NCBI GenBank assembly: GCA_007123015.1
Contig: SKSL01000027.1
Location: 1-15,498, forward strand
Length of the DNA stretch: 15,498 nucleotides
Source: Natronohydrobacter sp.
GTDB lineage: Bacteria; Pseudomonadota; Alphaproteobacteria; Rhodobacterales; Rhodobacteraceae
Direction of reading: 5' to 3'
A program made the translations under genes and the position numbers. Below, piece by piece: positions 1 to 6,960 of the stretch. Below the pieces are notes generated by a model that was not told where the DNA came from, ran no database searches, and saw only the letters and a list, made by a program, of their open reading frames with translations. Every line of letters starts with the position of its first letter. Position 1 is the first letter of the stretch.

Positions 1-1365
1 CACCACCAGCGAGCCCTCGGTCAGCGCCACCCGCGTCAGCCCTCCCGGCACCAGTTCGACATCGCGCCCGACAAGACAATAAGGGCGCAGATCGACATGG
101 CGCGGTGCGATGCCGTCCTTGACGAAAGTGGGACAGGTGGACAGTGCAAGCGTCGGCTGGGCGATATAGTTCGAGGGGTTGGCGGCCAGTTTGGCGGCAA
201 AGGTCTCTATGGTTGCCTTGTCGGATTTTGGCCCGACCAGCATGCCATATCCGCCCGAGCCATGGACTTCCTTGATCACCAGTTCCGCGATATGTTCCTG
301 CACATATTTCAGATCATCGGGTTTGGCGCATTGCCATGTCGGCACGTTTTCCAGAAGCGGCGCTTCGCCCAGATAGAAGCGCACCATTTCGGGCACATAA
401 GTATAGATCGCCTTGTCATCGGCCACACCGGCCCCCGGCGCCGAGCAAATCGTGACCCCGCCCGAACGATAGACATTCATCAGCCCCGGCACACCAAGCG
501 CCGAGTCGGGGCGGAAGCAGAGCGGATCAAGAAAGGCATCGTCGATCCGGCGATAGATCACATCGACCTTCTGCGGGCCTTCTGTGGTGCGCATGTAGCA
601 GAAATCGCCTTCGACAAACAAATCCTGCCCCTCGACCATCTCGATGCCCATCAGATCGGCCAGGAAGCTGTGCTCGTAATAGGCCGAGTTGAAATGGCCA
701 GGCGTGAGCAGCACCACCTTGGGGTCGCGGTCGCATTTCGCAGGCGCGACCGAGGCCAGGGTCCGTTTCAACAGCCGTGCATAGCCATCGACCGGGGCGA
801 CGCGGTTTTCCTGAAACAGATGCGGGAACATCCGCATCATCACTTCGCGGTTTTCCAGCATGTAGGACACGCCCGACGGCGTGCGGCAGTTATCTTCGAG
901 CACATAGAACTGATCTGCGCCCGTGCGCACCAGATCAATGCCCACTATGTGGCTGAAGATACCCAGCGGCGGGCGGAAACCTGCGACCGCGATCTCATAG
1001 GCTTCATTGCGATAGACCAGATCGGCGGGGATCCGGCCAGCGCGGACGATTTCGCCGCGGTCATAGACATCCGACAGGAACGCATTGAGCGCGCGGGCGC
1101 GCTGCTTGATGCCGCGCTCCAGCTTGCGCCATTCTTCCGATGTGAAGACGCGCGGGAACATGTCGAAGGGGATCAGTCGGTCCGGGTCGCCCCCTTCGCC
1201 ATAGACGGCGAAGGTGATGCCGTAGCGGCGGAACAGGTCTTCGGCCTCGGCCTGTTTGAGCGCCCGGAACTCTGCCGGCATGTTCTGATGCCAGCCCTCC
1301 AGCATCTGATAGGGCACACGCAGCCCCGAGGCGTCATACATTTCGTTGAAATACGGCTTTGCCAT
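1..1365 (-). CDS. Circularly permuted ATP-grasp protein (COG2308-like), C-terminus cut by window edge
   Basis: I read this directly on the reverse strand: an open frame of 455 codons with no stop before the window edge. It begins MAKPYFNEMYDASG and ends in ...GGLTRVALTEGSLVV. It resembles the COG2308 / CP_ATPgrasp (formerly DUF404/DUF407) family, whose members run about 470-480 residues, so roughly 15-25 residues are missing. Family-like stretches are LEDNCRTPSGVSYMLENR (about 156-173), the TPGHFNSAYYEH region (about 221-232), VIKEVHGSGGYGM (about 363-375) and RHVDLRPYCLVG (about 422-433). The start is supported by an AGGGGGA Shine-Dalgarno about 7 nt upstream. Members are predicted to form an amide or peptide-like bond using ATP, and they usually lie next to alpha-E (DUF403) and transglutaminase-like genes, which would be off the left edge. 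The true substrate is unknown. A 110-nt gap separates it from the TRAP permease upstream, so independent transcription is possible, although I see no convincing promoter. Confidence 0.9.
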   Translation of the reverse strand, partial: MAKPYFNEMYDASGLRVPYQMLEGWHQNMPAEFRALKQAEAEDLFRRYGITFAVYGEGGDPDRLIPFDMFPRVFTSEEWRKLERGIKQRARALNAFLSDVYDRGEIVRAGRIPADLVYRNEAYEIAVAGFRPPLGIFSHIVGIDLVRTGADQFYVLEDNCRTPSGVSYMLENREVMMRMFPHLFQENRVAPVDGYARLLKRTLASVAPAKCDRDPKVVLLTPGHFNSAYYEHSFLADLMGIEMVEGQDLFVEGDFCYMRTTEGPQKVDVIYRRIDDAFLDPLCFRPDSALGVPGLMNVYRSGGVTICSAPGAGVADDKAIYTYVPEMVRFYLGEAPLLENVPTWQCAKPDDLKYVQEHIAELVIKEVHGSGGYGMLVGPKSDKATIETFAAKLAANPSNYIAQPTLALSTCPTFVKDGIAPRHVDLRPYCLVGRDVELVPGGLTRVALTEGSLVV

Positions 1366-1475
1366 GGGTTGGTCCCCCTGTCTTTCTGCCATGAAATGCC
1401 GTTGCTTAAGGGAAGTAAAGGGCCTGTCGCGTCTGTGCTGAAAAAACAAGCGTCCGGTCGCATGGATTTCAGGCG

Positions 1476-3512
1476 CTATCTGGTCACAGTCGCAGCGGCT
1501 TGCCTGCGCGCGGTGATCCAGTTCCACCCCAGCACAAGGATCAGGACTGCGACGCCTGCGGCCTCGATCCGGAAATCGGGCCAGAAAAGCGCCGCGATCG
1601 CCGGGATGGCGATGATCCGCGACACCGGGTCCATGCGCCCGAAAAGCCAGCCCTCGATCACGGCTGCGAAGGCGGCCAATCCCAGGATCGCCGTGAAGCC
1701 GGTCCAGAGCACCACGGGCAGCGGGCCACCGAAGATGATTTCCGGGTTGAACACCATGAAGAGCGGGATCAGGTACAGGCCCTTGGCGAATTTCCAGGCC
1801 TGCACGCTGGTTTCCATGGGCTTCGCGCCTGCAACTGCGGCCCCGGCAAACCCTGCCAGCGCCACAGGGGGCGTGACATTGCTGTCTTGGCTATACCAGA
1901 ACACCACCAGATGTGCGATCAGAAGCGGGATGCCGAATTCATTATGCAGCGCAGGCCCCACCAGCACGATCAGCACGATATAGCTGGCCGTGACCGGCAG
2001 GCCGAGGCCGAGGACCAGCGACGCGATCAGCACCAGCACCAGCGCGATGACGATATTGCCGCCCGAAAGCGAAATCATCATGGAGGAAAATTTCAGCCCC
2101 AGCCCGGTCAGCCCGACAACACCGACGATGATCCCCGCCACAGCACAGGCGATGGACACGGCAACCGCGTTGCGCGCGCCAAGCTCCAGGCTCTCAAAAA
2201 TCATCCGCAGCCCGCGCAGGACGGAGTCCCTGATGCGCGTTCCTGTCATCGGACCGCCCGCATAAAGCGCCCAGGCCCCGCGCAGCCCCGTTACGGCAAT
2301 GACCGAGATGATGGCCCAAAAGCCCACGCGCATGGGCGAGATGTTGTTGACCAACAGCCAGACCAGCAGCACCAGCGGCAAGATGAATTGCCAGCCTGCT
2401 TTCAGCACCTGCCGCACCAGTGGTAATTCGGTCGCGGACATGCCTTTCATGCCCTGTTTCATGGCCAGGATATGCACGAACAGATAGACGGTCCCCAGAT
2501 ACAGGATCGCGGGGAAGATAGAGACCAGCACGATCTCGATATACGGCACCCGCGTATATTCCGAGATCAGGAAGGCGCCTGCACCCATCAGGGGCGGTGT
2601 GATCTGCCCACCGGTCGAGGCCGCGGCCTCGATCCCGCCGGCCTGTTTTGGCTTGTAGCCCAGCCGCTTCATTAGCGGGATGGTGAAAGCCCCGGTTGTG
2701 ACCACATTGGCGATGGCCGAGCCCGAGATCGAGCCCATGCCTGCGCTGGCGATCACAGCCGCTTTCGCAGGCCCGCCGGGTTTGCGCCCGGTTGCCGCGA
2801 AGGCGAGGTCGATGAAGAACTTGCCCGCGCCGGTCTTTTCCAGAAACGCGCCGAACAGGACGAACATGAACACGAAGGTTGCGGCCACCCCAAGCGGCAG
2901 GCCGAAGATCCCTTCCTGCCCCAGATACAGTTGGCCCATCAGCCGGTCGATATTGGCGCCGCGATGTTCCAGAATCCCCGGCATCCATTCGCCCAGCCCC
3001 GGAAGCGCCCCGCGTGTGCCCGCCAGGGCATAGAGGATCGCAATGAAACCGATGATCGTCATGCCCAGGCCCACAGCGCGGCGGCTGGCTTCGAGCACTG
3101 CAAGTGTGCAGATAATTCCGACTGTGATATCCGTAGACGTCCACCAGCCTGCGCGGGCGATGATCTCATCAAGGTTCCAGATGATGTAGAAACCGCTGAA
3201 GAACCCGGCCGCTATGAAAGCCCCGTCGATCAGCCATCCGACTGGGCCACGCGCGCGGGTCTGGCCGAAGACCGGGAAGATCAGAAAGGCCAGCACCAGC
3301 ACGAAAGCCAGATGTGCAGGGCGCTGGTAGAACAGGCCCAATGGCTGGATCCCGGCCGTGTAGAGCTGAAACAGTGACAGGCTGACGGCGACTGCCGTGA
3401 TCAGCCATAGCACGGGGCGCGGCTGCACATGGTCCGCAGAGCGCAGGTTGGACGGGATCACATTGCCCTTGATCTGATCCGTGGGGGGGGTGGGCTCAGA
3501 GCTTGGGCGCAT
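1476..3512 (-). CDS. TRAP transporter permease, fused small and large (4TM/12TM) subunits, TAXI type
   Basis: This 678-residue, highly hydrophobic protein carries both the small DctQ-like membrane part (roughly residues 30-160) and the DctM-like large part (roughly 170-600). That fusion is typical of TRAP systems that use a TAXI binding protein. Recognisable stretches are AFLEKTGAGKFFIDLA, GRKPGGPAKAAVIASAGMG, SGSAIANVVTTGAFTIPLMK, GGIEAAASTGGQITPPLMGAGAF and NVTPPVALAGFAGAAVAG. The family is a secondary transporter in the inner membrane, driven by a sodium or proton gradient. The gene starts 9 nt after the DUF1850 stop, with AAGG near that stop as a weak Shine-Dalgarno, so it is the last gene of the binding protein - DUF1850 - permease operon. 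The N-terminal 35 residues are hydrophilic and Pro-rich and are encoded across a run of eight C at 3483-3490. The substrate cannot be read from the sequence. Confidence 0.95.
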   Translation of the reverse strand: MRPSSEPTPPTDQIKGNVIPSNLRSADHVQPRPVLWLITAVAVSLSLFQLYTAGIQPLGLFYQRPAHLAFVLVLAFLIFPVFGQTRARGPVGWLIDGAFIAAGFFSGFYIIWNLDEIIARAGWWTSTDITVGIICTLAVLEASRRAVGLGMTIIGFIAILYALAGTRGALPGLGEWMPGILEHRGANIDRLMGQLYLGQEGIFGLPLGVAATFVFMFVLFGAFLEKTGAGKFFIDLAFAATGRKPGGPAKAAVIASAGMGSISGSAIANVVTTGAFTIPLMKRLGYKPKQAGGIEAAASTGGQITPPLMGAGAFLISEYTRVPYIEIVLVSIFPAILYLGTVYLFVHILAMKQGMKGMSATELPLVRQVLKAGWQFILPLVLLVWLLVNNISPMRVGFWAIISVIAVTGLRGAWALYAGGPMTGTRIRDSVLRGLRMIFESLELGARNAVAVSIACAVAGIIVGVVGLTGLGLKFSSMMISLSGGNIVIALVLVLIASLVLGLGLPVTASYIVLIVLVGPALHNEFGIPLLIAHLVVFWYSQDSNVTPPVALAGFAGAAVAGAKPMETSVQAWKFAKGLYLIPLFMVFNPEIIFGGPLPVVLWTGFTAILGLAAFAAVIEGWLFGRMDPVSRIIAIPAIAALFWPDFRIEAAGVAVLILVLGWNWITARRQAAATVTR

Positions 3513-3521
3513 GATGTGGCC

Positions 3522-3980
3522 TTATGGAACAAGACGCAGCGTCGCGGCCTGACCGGCTGCCTGCTGCGAGAGATAGAGAACTTGGTCGCCGAGGGTCAGC
3601 CGGTGCGCAATTGAGGGCGCGCCGATGCGCAAGGCCAGTGTGTTTGCGGTGATCGGTTCGGCCATATCCTCGATCCAGTAGCCGCCCCCAGCGGCAGGGG
3701 TAAGGTGACCCCGGCCCACGACCTCCCCCAGACCAGCTGCGAAATCATGCAGATAGCTGCGCGCCAGCAGAAGCTGGCCCTCGCGCTGGATGAAGCAATC
3801 GGCCACCTTGCCACCCGTGACCGAATGCACCCATGTCAGACAGGCTTCGTGCCCCTCTGGCAACGTCCAGATCGCCAGTGTTTCCCCCGAGGCCAGCCTC
3901 ACTTTCAACATGGGATCGGCCATCGCAGGTGCGACAAACCAAAGGGCGGCCATGAGAAGCCGCCCCAGAGCGGCCATCAT
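3522..3980 (-). CDS. DUF1850 domain protein, TRAP-TAXI accessory
   Basis: This 152-residue protein has an N-terminal signal peptide (hydrophobic stretch about 5-20, ending APAMA before DP), so it is probably periplasmic. The body fits the DUF1850 family: it has the family's WxHSV motif (WVHSVTGGKVADCF, about 50-63) and a second block, RSYLHDFAAGLGEVVGRG (about 74-91). DUF1850 genes are repeatedly found beside TAXI binding proteins and fused TRAP permeases, but no biochemical role is established that I know of. Its start codon overlaps the stop of the upstream binding-protein gene in an ATGA arrangement, implying translational coupling. Two ATG codons are adjacent at the start (3980 and 3977); the first is chosen because it makes the overlap. 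Confidence 0.85.
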   Translation of the reverse strand: MMAALGRLLMAALWFVAPAMADPMLKVRLASGETLAIWTLPEGHEACLTWVHSVTGGKVADCFIQREGQLLLARSYLHDFAAGLGEVVGRGHLTPAAGGGYWIEDMAEPITANTLALRIGAPSIAHRLTLGDQVLYLSQQAAGQAATLRLVP

Positions 3981-4936
3981 GGGCGCTGATGGTCCTGCAC
4001 GGTGGCCCCGACTTCTTCCAGATACCGCAGCGCGCCAGGGTGGAACGGGATCGGGGTGGACGCAACCGAAAACGCGACTGTCGTATCATTCGCGGCGGGG
4101 TGGATCGCGATCAGATCGTCCACGTTCTCATAAATCGCGCGCGTGATGTTATAGACCAGCTCTTCGTCCATATCCTCATGGACGATCATGACATTGGGGG
4201 TCGAGATCGTCAGGACATCGGCATCCTGTCCGTCATAGGTCCCAGCGCGCAGCGTGTAGGGCGCGAAGGTCGGCTCGACCTCGATGGCATTCGCGATTTC
4301 GTCCTCGCTCATCGGAATGATGCGGATGTCGCGCGTCGTGGCAAGGTTCATGATCGAGCTGGTGGGCGGGCCAACGCTCCAGAACCCGGCAGCGATATCG
4401 CCATCGCGCAGCGCATCAGCGGTTTCGTTGAAGTTAAGCCGTTCGGGCGTGAAATCGTCATAGGTGATGCCATTGGCGGCCAGCAGCGTCTGAGCGCTGA
4501 CCTCAGTCCCGGAGCCAGGCGCGCCGACGGAAACGCGCTGCCCGCGCAGGTCGCCAATGGTTTCGATGCCGCTACCTTCCAGTGTCACGATCTGCACAGC
4601 ATTGGGATAGATCGACATCACGGCCCGGAGTTCGTCGACCTGACGCCCCTCGAACGCGCCTTCGCCATGAAAGGCCTGATAGACCGTGTCGGCCAGCGCG
4701 AGCGCCAGATCGCTGTCCCCACGCGAGATCAGCGCCACATTCTCGACCGAGGCACCGGTGACCTCGGCGCTGCCCGTGGCCCCTTCGACATGATTGTTGA
4801 TGACTTCGCCCACACCACCACCATAGGGGAAATACACCCCGCCTGTGCCACCTGTGGCAATTGAAAGCTGTTGCGCAATGGCCGGGGCGGCCAAAAGCAG
4901 AGATGCGACGCCAAGCGCCGCGAAACGGGTTTTCAT
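3977..4936 (-). CDS. TAXI-family TRAP transporter solute-binding protein
   Basis: The protein has 319 residues, with a signal peptide MKTRFAALGVASLLLAAPAIA before QQ, so it is exported to the periplasm. It matches the TAXI (TRAP-associated extracytoplasmic immunogenic) binding-protein family: SIATGGTGGVYFPYGGGVGEVIN at the mature N-terminus, then SRGDSDLALALADTVYQAFHG, the block RGQRVSVGAPGSGTEVSAQTLLAANGI, and a C-terminal HPGALRYLEEVGA. It captures the substrate and delivers it to the fused permease encoded downstream. Two in-frame ATGs are possible, at 4942 and 4936. The GGGAGG Shine-Dalgarno directly abuts the first but lies 6 nt from the second, so 4936 is preferred. It is first in the operon, and its stop overlaps the DUF1850 start by ATGA. 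Substrates of this family vary, so the ligand is unknown. Confidence 0.93.
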   Translation of the reverse strand: MKTRFAALGVASLLLAAPAIAQQLSIATGGTGGVYFPYGGGVGEVINNHVEGATGSAEVTGASVENVALISRGDSDLALALADTVYQAFHGEGAFEGRQVDELRAVMSIYPNAVQIVTLEGSGIETIGDLRGQRVSVGAPGSGTEVSAQTLLAANGITYDDFTPERLNFNETADALRDGDIAAGFWSVGPPTSSIMNLATTRDIRIIPMSEDEIANAIEVEPTFAPYTLRAGTYDGQDADVLTISTPNVMIVHEDMDEELVYNITRAIYENVDDLIAIHPAANDTTVAFSVASTPIPFHPGALRYLEEVGATVQDHQRP

Positions 4937-4992
4937 GGTCATCCTCCCAAGGAATCTTCGTTTTTCTTGTCGGATCGCGAACGATCACGAAA

Positions 4993-5021
4993 AGACTACC
5001 GACGCATGTCGCATCGCGCAA
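4993..5021 (-). promoter_or_regulatory. Candidate sigma-70 promoter of the TAXI-TRAP operon
   Basis: On the minus strand TTGCGC (5021-5016), a 17-nt spacer and TAGTCT (4998-4993) lie about 57 nt before the binding-protein start. Just downstream, 4976-4989 holds a short inverted repeat, GATCG-CGAA-CGATC, which could be an operator or a hairpin in the leader. Assigned by eye; both boxes are only partial consensus matches. Confidence 0.35.
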
Positions 5022-5035
5022 CCAGTCTTGGGGTT

Positions 5036-5632
5036 TCACGAAGCAAAGATCACTGGATAGAGCGCTAGTATCAGCAGCGCCGCCATGGTGTAATTGAACG
5101 CCCGCAACAGCTCTGGGCGCTGGAGCAGGCGGCGCAACCCGACCCCGGCCAAGGCCCAGATGGATACGGACGGAAGATTGACCAGCATGAACACGCCTGC
5201 GACCCAGGCGACTGCCACCCATTCCTGCCCTGGGGCATAGAGCGTGATTGCCCCCAGCGACATGATCCAGGCTTTCGGATTAACCCATTGGAAGGCAGCG
5301 GCTTGCAGAAATGTCAGGGGCGTGCCTTTGGCCGTGTTGCCGTCAGGGGGCGCTGCATGGGCGATCTTCCAGGCAAGCCAGAGCATGTAAAGGACCGAGA
5401 CGACTGTCAGCCCCGCGCGCGCAGGCGGGTAGGTGATAAACACCCCCACAAGCCCTACGCCCACGACAAACACCATGAAAGCATGACCCAGCGCGATGCC
5501 CAGCATGTGCGGCAAGGTCCGACGAAAGCCGAAATTCACGCCCGAGGCCAGCAGCATGATATTGTTCGGCCCTGGTGTGACCGAGGTGACGAAAGCATAG
5601 GCGGCAAGAGCAAGGAGCAGGTCGATTGTCAT
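5036..5632 (-). CDS. LysE/RhtB-family amino-acid exporter
   Basis: The protein has 198 residues and about six predicted membrane helices. The signature block SVTPGPNNIMLLASGVNFGFRRTLPHMLG lies at residues 17-45, including the family's PGPNN at 20-24. A second typical block is FQWVNPKAWIMSLGAI in the middle. Members export amino acids or close analogues across the inner membrane. The open frame reaches back to 5659, but the ATG at 5632 is chosen because an AGAGG Shine-Dalgarno sits 5 nt upstream and the protein then begins in the usual way (MTIDLLLALAAYAF). It is transcribed divergently from an Lrp/AsnC regulator, with only 91 nt between the two starts. That is the arrangement of several amino-acid exporters controlled by their divergent regulator, so induction by an amino acid through that regulator is the likely control. 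The specific substrate is not readable. Confidence 0.9.
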   Translation of the reverse strand: MTIDLLLALAAYAFVTSVTPGPNNIMLLASGVNFGFRRTLPHMLGIALGHAFMVFVVGVGLVGVFITYPPARAGLTVVSVLYMLWLAWKIAHAAPPDGNTAKGTPLTFLQAAAFQWVNPKAWIMSLGAITLYAPGQEWVAVAWVAGVFMLVNLPSVSIWALAGVGLRRLLQRPELLRAFNYTMAALLILALYPVIFAS

Positions 5633-5723
5633 GGGGGCCTCTGAATTTCCGGGGACCAATTTATGCGGGGCACGGCACTGGATTGTTGCAAATACTGTGG
5701 TGAAGGAGCTATTTCTGCAATTG
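5633..5723. promoter_or_regulatory. Divergent LysE / Lrp-type regulator control region
   Basis: This 91-nt stretch must hold both promoters and any operator. A degenerate inverted repeat is visible: TTGTTGCAAATA (about 5684-5695) faces TATTTCTGCAATT (about 5710-5722), giving half-sites related by TTGCA(G)AAATA. Lrp/AsnC proteins typically bind such degenerate AT-rich palindromes. The right half overlaps the region just before the regulator start, which would suit autoregulation. No strong -10/-35 pair stands out in either direction. Confidence 0.4.
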
Positions 5724-6176
5724 ATGAGTGTTGTGGATCATATATCCGCGCATATATTGCGTGTCCTGACGCAGGATGGGCGTATCTCGAATATCGAGCT
5801 GGCCGAGCGCGTGGGCCTGTCGCCATCGGCCTGCCTGCGCCGGGTGCAGGATCTGGAACGGCGCGGGATCATCACAGGCTACCGGGCTGTGCTCGACCCG
5901 GCGCAAACCGGGATCGGCTTTATCGCCTATGTCACTGTCGGCCTGTCGCGCCACACGAAAGCGGCGCAGGCCGAATTCGAGCGCCTGATACAAGCTGCCC
6001 CGCAAGTGCGCGAATGTCATAATGTGACAGGCACAGTGGAATATCTGCTGCGGGTCGAGGCGCGTGATCTCGCGGCCTACAAGCAGTTTCACACAGACTA
6101 TATGGGGGCCTTTCCGCATCTGGAGCGGATTACGACCATGGTCGTCATGGGGTCGCCCAAGGATGACCGCGCCTGA
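5724..6176 (+). CDS. Lrp/AsnC-family transcriptional regulator
   Basis: The protein has 150 residues from the chosen ATG. The N-terminal winged helix-turn-helix is clear (DGRISNIELAERVGLSPSACLRRVQDLERRGII, about 18-50). The C-terminal effector-binding RAM domain is about 62-140, with IGFIAYVTVGLS, the ligand-loop region ECHNVTGTVEYLLRVEARDLAAYKQF, and a final TTMVVMG strand. Such proteins form dimers or octamers and respond to amino acids. The start is uncertain: the frame is open back to 5631, and the AAGGAG at 5703-5708 is 15 nt from the ATG at 5724, a long spacing; TTG at 5721 is closer, and GTG at 5700 would overlap that SD. The ATG is chosen because family members begin a few residues before the first helix (xxDxIDxxILRxL). 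It is divergent from the LysE-type exporter and probably regulates it. Confidence 0.92.
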   Translation: MSVVDHISAHILRVLTQDGRISNIELAERVGLSPSACLRRVQDLERRGIITGYRAVLDPAQTGIGFIAYVTVGLSRHTKAAQAEFERLIQAAPQVRECHNVTGTVEYLLRVEARDLAAYKQFHTDYMGAFPHLERITTMVVMGSPKDDRA

Positions 6177-6240
6177 GCGCAGTTTTTACGTGCAATCACG
6201 CAAGATCTGGCTATTCTGCAGCGCGGCAAGGGAGCAGGGC

Positions 6241-6885
6241 ATGGGCAAAGGCAAGGTTATCACCATCGCGCAACAGAAAGGGGGCTCGGGCAAGACAACG
6301 CTCGCCGTCAATCTGGGCGTGATGCTGACGCGCAAGGGTGCAACAGTCGCGTTTCTGGATACGGATCCTCAGGGCTCGCTCGGGCGCTGGTTCATGACCC
6401 GCCACGACGCTGGCCGGACAGAGGGCATGGAGTTCTCGACCGCTTCCGCCTGGGGGGTGGGCTATGAAGTGGGCAAATTGCGCGACATGGCCGATTTCGT
6501 GATCATCGACACACCGCCCAAGGCGGATAGTGACCTGCGCCCGGCACTGCGCGCAGCGGATCTGGTGATCGTGCCTGTGGCAACCAGCCATGTCGATCTC
6601 TGGGCCACGGATGGGGTGCTGGATCTGGCGCGCCGCGAAGGGCGCGAAGTTTTGGTCATGCTGAACCGCGCCCGGCCAGGCACGCGGCTGGGGGCCGAGA
6701 TTGCCGAGGCCGCGCAATCGCTGGCTGCGCATCTGGCGGAAACCCAGATCGCCAATCGTGTGGCCTATGCCGAAACGCTGGGGCAGGGGCTTGGGGCCAT
6801 CGAAGGGGCGCGCAGTCCGGCAATCCGCACTGAACTCGACGCGCTGCTGGTCGAGGTCGAAGCGCAGATCGCCGCGGCCGAATAG
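6241..6885 (+). CDS. Orphan ParA/MinD-superfamily ATPase
   Basis: This compact 214-residue P-loop ATPase has a deviant Walker A motif QQKGGSGKTTLAVNLG (residues 11-26, signature lysine K13 and catalytic-site K18). Walker A' is FLDTDPQGSLGRW (D40), and Walker B is DFVIIDTPPKADSD (D90). Members dimerise on ATP and position DNA or protein cargo in the cell. The start is supported by AAGGGAG six nt upstream of the ATG. There is no N-terminal DNA-binding domain, no parB-like gene and no obvious parS palindrome next to it. Chromosomal segregation is therefore unlikely; a cargo-positioning role or a standalone function is more plausible. It is followed 75 nt later by aroA in the same direction, which may be co-transcription without functional linkage. 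Confidence 0.88.
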   Translation: MGKGKVITIAQQKGGSGKTTLAVNLGVMLTRKGATVAFLDTDPQGSLGRWFMTRHDAGRTEGMEFSTASAWGVGYEVGKLRDMADFVIIDTPPKADSDLRPALRAADLVIVPVATSHVDLWATDGVLDLARREGREVLVMLNRARPGTRLGAEIAEAAQSLAAHLAETQIANRVAYAETLGQGLGAIEGARSPAIRTELDALLVEVEAQIAAAE

Positions 6886-6960
6886 GCAACCGCCATATGG
6901 ACGCTGCAGGATGGCTGCGCTATCAGCAGGACGAAACCCTGACTGCTGAAAGGCGCGCCC

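Noticed and set aside
1430..1475. Possible terminator after the TRAP permease (T6 run near 1441-1446 on the minus strand)
   Set aside because: The preceding inverted repeat has only about three base pairs with a mismatch, too weak to call an intrinsic terminator.
97..1983. Long plus-strand open frame of 628 codons opposite the ATP-grasp and TRAP genes
   Set aside because: It crosses two well-recognised genes and their intergenic gap on the other strand, and its His/Arg/Ala-rich translation resembles no family. Such antisense frames are common in GC-rich genomes with strong third-position bias.
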